The notes below the pieces were generated by a model. It searched no databases. It saw only the letters and a list, made by a program, of their open reading frames with translations, and had not been told where the DNA came from. From assembly GCA_964492845.1 (NCBI GenBank), contig CAZBMZ010000029.1:15388-79387 (forward strand): a stretch of DNA of 64,000 nucleotides, read 5' to 3'. The DNA comes from JADJPF01 sp964492845 (GTDB taxonomy: Bacteria > Acidobacteriota > Blastocatellia > Chloracidobacteriales > JADJPF01). Below, piece after piece: positions 61,930-64,000 of this stretch (position 1 is its first letter; each line of letters begins with the position of its first letter). A program made the translations under genes and the position numbers.

Positions 61930-63036
61930 ATGCGCCGAGATATTACGTTAGACAGTTTGCGAGGGCTATTTTTAGCTATAATGACAGTGGATCATTTAGT
62001 CCTTCCTCTAAGTAGCTATACAATCCACACTTTAGGTTTTATTAGTGCTGCTGAATGCTTTGTTTTCCTTTCCGGTTATGTTGCAGGCATTGTTTATACA
62101 AAATTAAGAGTAAATCTTGGTAAGAAGCAACTTTGGCAAGCAGCTTTACAACGCGCTGGAACTATTTACTTAGCTCATATGAGTGTCTTTTTGCTTTTAT
62201 TAGTTACAGGTCTTTGTAGCAATTTTTTTGTCTCTGCTTGGAAATCAAATATTTATAATTTTGCTGATCCACTACTTCTTAATAAACCCTTGCTAGCATT
62301 AGCTTTAGGTTCAGTTCTACTTTATCAACCTACGTTTTTAGATGTTTTGCCGCTTTATTTTATCCTAGTGCTTTTAATGCCATTTCTACTTGAGCAATTT
62401 ATCAAGGGTCGTAGCCTGATGGTTATGTTAGCTAGCTTTGGTGTTTGGTTTATAGCTCAATTTGGTGTTTTAGGTTTAATCACAAATACAGTTGCTAAAT
62501 ATTTACCTATTCACTTAGGAGCTTTTGATATACTTGCTTGGCAATTAATTTTTGTAGTTGGGCTTTATTTAGGCTTTTTGAAATATCAACAAAGAGAGCT
62601 AACCTATTTATTAAACAATAAATTACTAGCTATTTCTTTAGTTGTAGCAACTCTACTGTTTTTACTTCGTCAGGATTTAATAACGATAAATTTTCTTGAA
62701 AATGAAGCTATTATCTCTAAAGAAAGATTAGGTTTTCTTAGATTAGTAAATTTTGCTACTCTTGTTTACTTGATTGGTCTGTTAAAATCAAAATTTAATA
62801 AGCTATTTGAATGGCAATGGTTAAGCGGACTAGGGCAACATTCACTGCAAGTTTTTGCTTTTCATGTTGGGCTTATTTTCCTGCTTGCACCAATGCAAAT
62901 TAGCTCTTTACCTAAAATTACAGGTCTTTTTGCTACATTTCTTGTTGTACTAAGTTTGGCAATACCTGCTAAACTTCATCAATTTTACCGTGATTATCAA
63001 ACGGTAGAAGACACTACTTGCAGTGCTAAAGCGTAA
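61930..63036 (+). CDS. OpgC-like membrane acyltransferase-family protein
   Basis: The protein has 368 residues with about ten membrane helices. The N-terminal RRDITLDSLRGLFLAIMTVDHL and SAAECFVFLSGYVAGIVY are hallmarks of OpgC/acyltransferase-3-related proteins, which succinylate periplasmic glucans in Proteobacteria. Its substrate in this organism is unknown. It is followed by the esterase gene after 30 nt, so they may be functionally linked. Confidence 0.85.
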   Translation: MRRDITLDSLRGLFLAIMTVDHLVLPLSSYTIHTLGFISAAECFVFLSGYVAGIVYTKLRVNLGKKQLWQAALQRAGTIYLAHMSVFLLLLVTGLCSNFFVSAWKSNIYNFADPLLLNKPLLALALGSVLLYQPTFLDVLPLYFILVLLMPFLLEQFIKGRSLMVMLASFGVWFIAQFGVLGLITNTVAKYLPIHLGAFDILAWQLIFVVGLYLGFLKYQQRELTYLLNNKLLAISLVVATLLFLLRQDLITINFLENEAIISKERLGFLRLVNFATLVYLIGLLKSKFNKLFEWQWLSGLGQHSLQVFAFHVGLIFLLAPMQISSLPKITGLFATFLVVLSLAIPAKLHQFYRDYQTVEDTTCSAKA

Positions 63037-63066
63037 GTTTAATGATTAGGATATAAATTTTAAGTT

Positions 63067-63882
63067 ATGAGTTTTAAGTTACCCATAAAGTTACTATTAG
63101 CTGGAATGATTATTTCCTTTGCCACAAGTTTTGTTTTTGCCCAAAAGGTAGAAACAGGCTTTCTTAACCGTAGTTTAACTTTTGACCAAAAAACTTATCG
63201 TTACCAAGTTTATGTGCCTTCTGGGTACACAAAAAATAAAAAATGGCCTGTTGTACTTTTTCTTCACGGCAAAGGGGAACGCGGCGAAGATGGTTTACTA
63301 CAAACTGATGTTGGTATTGCTCAAGCAATCCGCCGTTATGTTGATCGCTTTCCTGTAATTGTTGTTTTGCCTCAATGCCCTAATGATGCACATTGGACAC
63401 AACCTTTAATGGCTAAACAAGCCTTAAAGACGCTAGATAAAACTATTCAAGACTTTAACATTGACCCTCAACGTGTTTATTTAACAGGTATTTCTATGGG
63501 TGGAGCCGGCACTTGGTATTTGGCAGCATCCAACCCTAACAGATTTGCAGCTATCGCGCCCGTTTGCGGCTGGGTCGTACCACCAGCTAATTTGTCATCA
63601 TTAAGTAAACTGCCAGAAAATATTACTGCTATCACTCAGGAAAAAGATCCTTACTTGGCTATGGCTAAACTAATAGGAAAAACCCCTGTTTGGCTATTTC
63701 ATGGGGATATGGACAATGTAGTCATGGTTAACGAATCTCAAAAAATGGCTGAAGCCTTAAAAACTTTAAGTAGCGAAACTAAATACAGTGAATACAGCGG
63801 AGTAGGCCATAATTCTTGGGATCAAGCTTATTCTGAAGTAGATTTTATTGCCTGGCTACTTTCCCATAGTTTAGCTAAGTAA
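63067..63882 (+). CDS. Secreted alpha/beta-hydrolase (esterase/peptidase-like)
   Basis: The protein has 271 residues with a signal peptide (1-26, cleavage near VFAQ). The alpha/beta-hydrolase fold is supported by the oxyanion HGKGERGEDG region, nucleophile Ser143 in GISMGG, probable acid Asp216 in HGDMDNVV, and His248 in GVGHNSW. It is like the prolyl-oligopeptidase/PHB depolymerase-type secreted esterases. The substrate is unknown. It is in tandem with the OpgC-like gene. Confidence 0.9.
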   Translation: MSFKLPIKLLLAGMIISFATSFVFAQKVETGFLNRSLTFDQKTYRYQVYVPSGYTKNKKWPVVLFLHGKGERGEDGLLQTDVGIAQAIRRYVDRFPVIVVLPQCPNDAHWTQPLMAKQALKTLDKTIQDFNIDPQRVYLTGISMGGAGTWYLAASNPNRFAAIAPVCGWVVPPANLSSLSKLPENITAITQEKDPYLAMAKLIGKTPVWLFHGDMDNVVMVNESQKMAEALKTLSSETKYSEYSGVGHNSWDQAYSEVDFIAWLLSHSLAK

Positions 63883-63923
63883 AGCTAAATAAGTGATATG
63901 AGATAAATTTGGGGATATTTTCA

Positions 63924-63957
63924 AACTATTTATTTTGTTAACAAATAGTTATTTTTC
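63924..63957 (+). terminator. Possible terminator after the esterase gene
   Basis: AACTATTT, 11 nt, AAATAGTT followed by ATTTTTC. The stem is AT-rich and competes with an inner TTTGTTAACAAA palindrome. Confidence 0.5.
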
Positions 63958-63967
63958 TATTCTTTAT

Positions 63968-63986
63968 AGCCACATAGTGGCTTTTG
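63968..63986 (+). terminator. Short hairpin with T-run near the window end
   Basis: AGCCAC, ATA, GTGGCT followed by TTT. A second stop signal after the esterase gene. Confidence 0.55.
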
Positions 63987-64000
63987 ATAATAGACCAGCA

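Overview
The window is a low-GC (roughly one-third G+C by eye), densely coded bacterial chromosome segment, probably from an uncultured Acidobacteriota lineage, perhaps Blastocatellia-like. The best taxonomic hints are two adjacent secreted proteins resembling the VWFA-related Acidobacterial family, TPR-tailed and FHA-tailed Ser/Thr kinases, a propeller-type sensor kinase, and a split F-type ATP synthase cluster with adjacent b' and b subunits. A run of 10 N at 58772-58781 marks an assembly join, so this is a draft or metagenome assembly. No rRNA, tRNA, CRISPR array, transposase or phage gene was recognised. The taxonomic assignment is inference.

Region by region. 1-9150 (minus strand): a nitrilase-like fragment, a flavin amine oxidase, a TMTC-like membrane TPR protein, a kinase-TPR fusion, a MauE/thioredoxin fusion and a HEAT-repeat protein. 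9483-17774 (plus): two tandem paralogous secreted Ig-like proteins and a 1216-residue propeller sensor kinase. 17771-26549 (minus): a CusA/CzcA-type RND pump with its adaptor and a lipoprotein, a BlaI/M56-protease regulatory pair, a CarboxypepD_reg/TonB_C protein and a secreted Ig-like protein. 26744-33558 (plus): a YfiT/DinB-like protein, a serine beta-lactamase-like hydrolase, a sigma54 activator and polyphosphate kinase. 34266-38387 (plus): atpF', atpF, atpH, atpA and atpG, with no a, c, beta or epsilon genes beside them. 38554-46832: a mixed region with a sirtuin, a zinc-ribbon TPR membrane protein, a creatininase-family amidohydrolase, an SMP-30-like secreted protein, a Gly-rich secreted protein and an enoyl-CoA hydratase. 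46980-52626 (minus): a DUF3160 protein, a kinase-FHA protein and a two-component pair. 53017-56088 (plus): the VWFA pair. 56188-59114: an EamA exporter and a DUF2917 protein divergent from a MocR regulator. 59226-63882 (plus): ankyrin, TPR, OpgC-like and esterase genes.

The most coherent candidate system is at 17771-24354. A 23-bp dyad (AAAAACTA, 7 nt, TAGTTTTT) occurs twice. One copy overlaps a good promoter in front of the blaI-M56 operon. The other lies just upstream of the lipoprotein-adaptor-RND operon. This suggests that a protease-relieved BlaI-type repressor controls both itself and an envelope efflux pump. The M56 protein has no penicillin-sensor domain and the repressor has no cysteines, so the inducing signal is unknown. 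Other regulatory-looking sequences are a near-perfect 24-bp palindrome in the ATP synthase promoter region, a strong hairpin between atpA and atpG, repeated CAGAT boxes between the MocR and DUF2917 genes, an 18-bp tandem triplet, and two GC-rich hairpin pairs resembling small mobile repeats.
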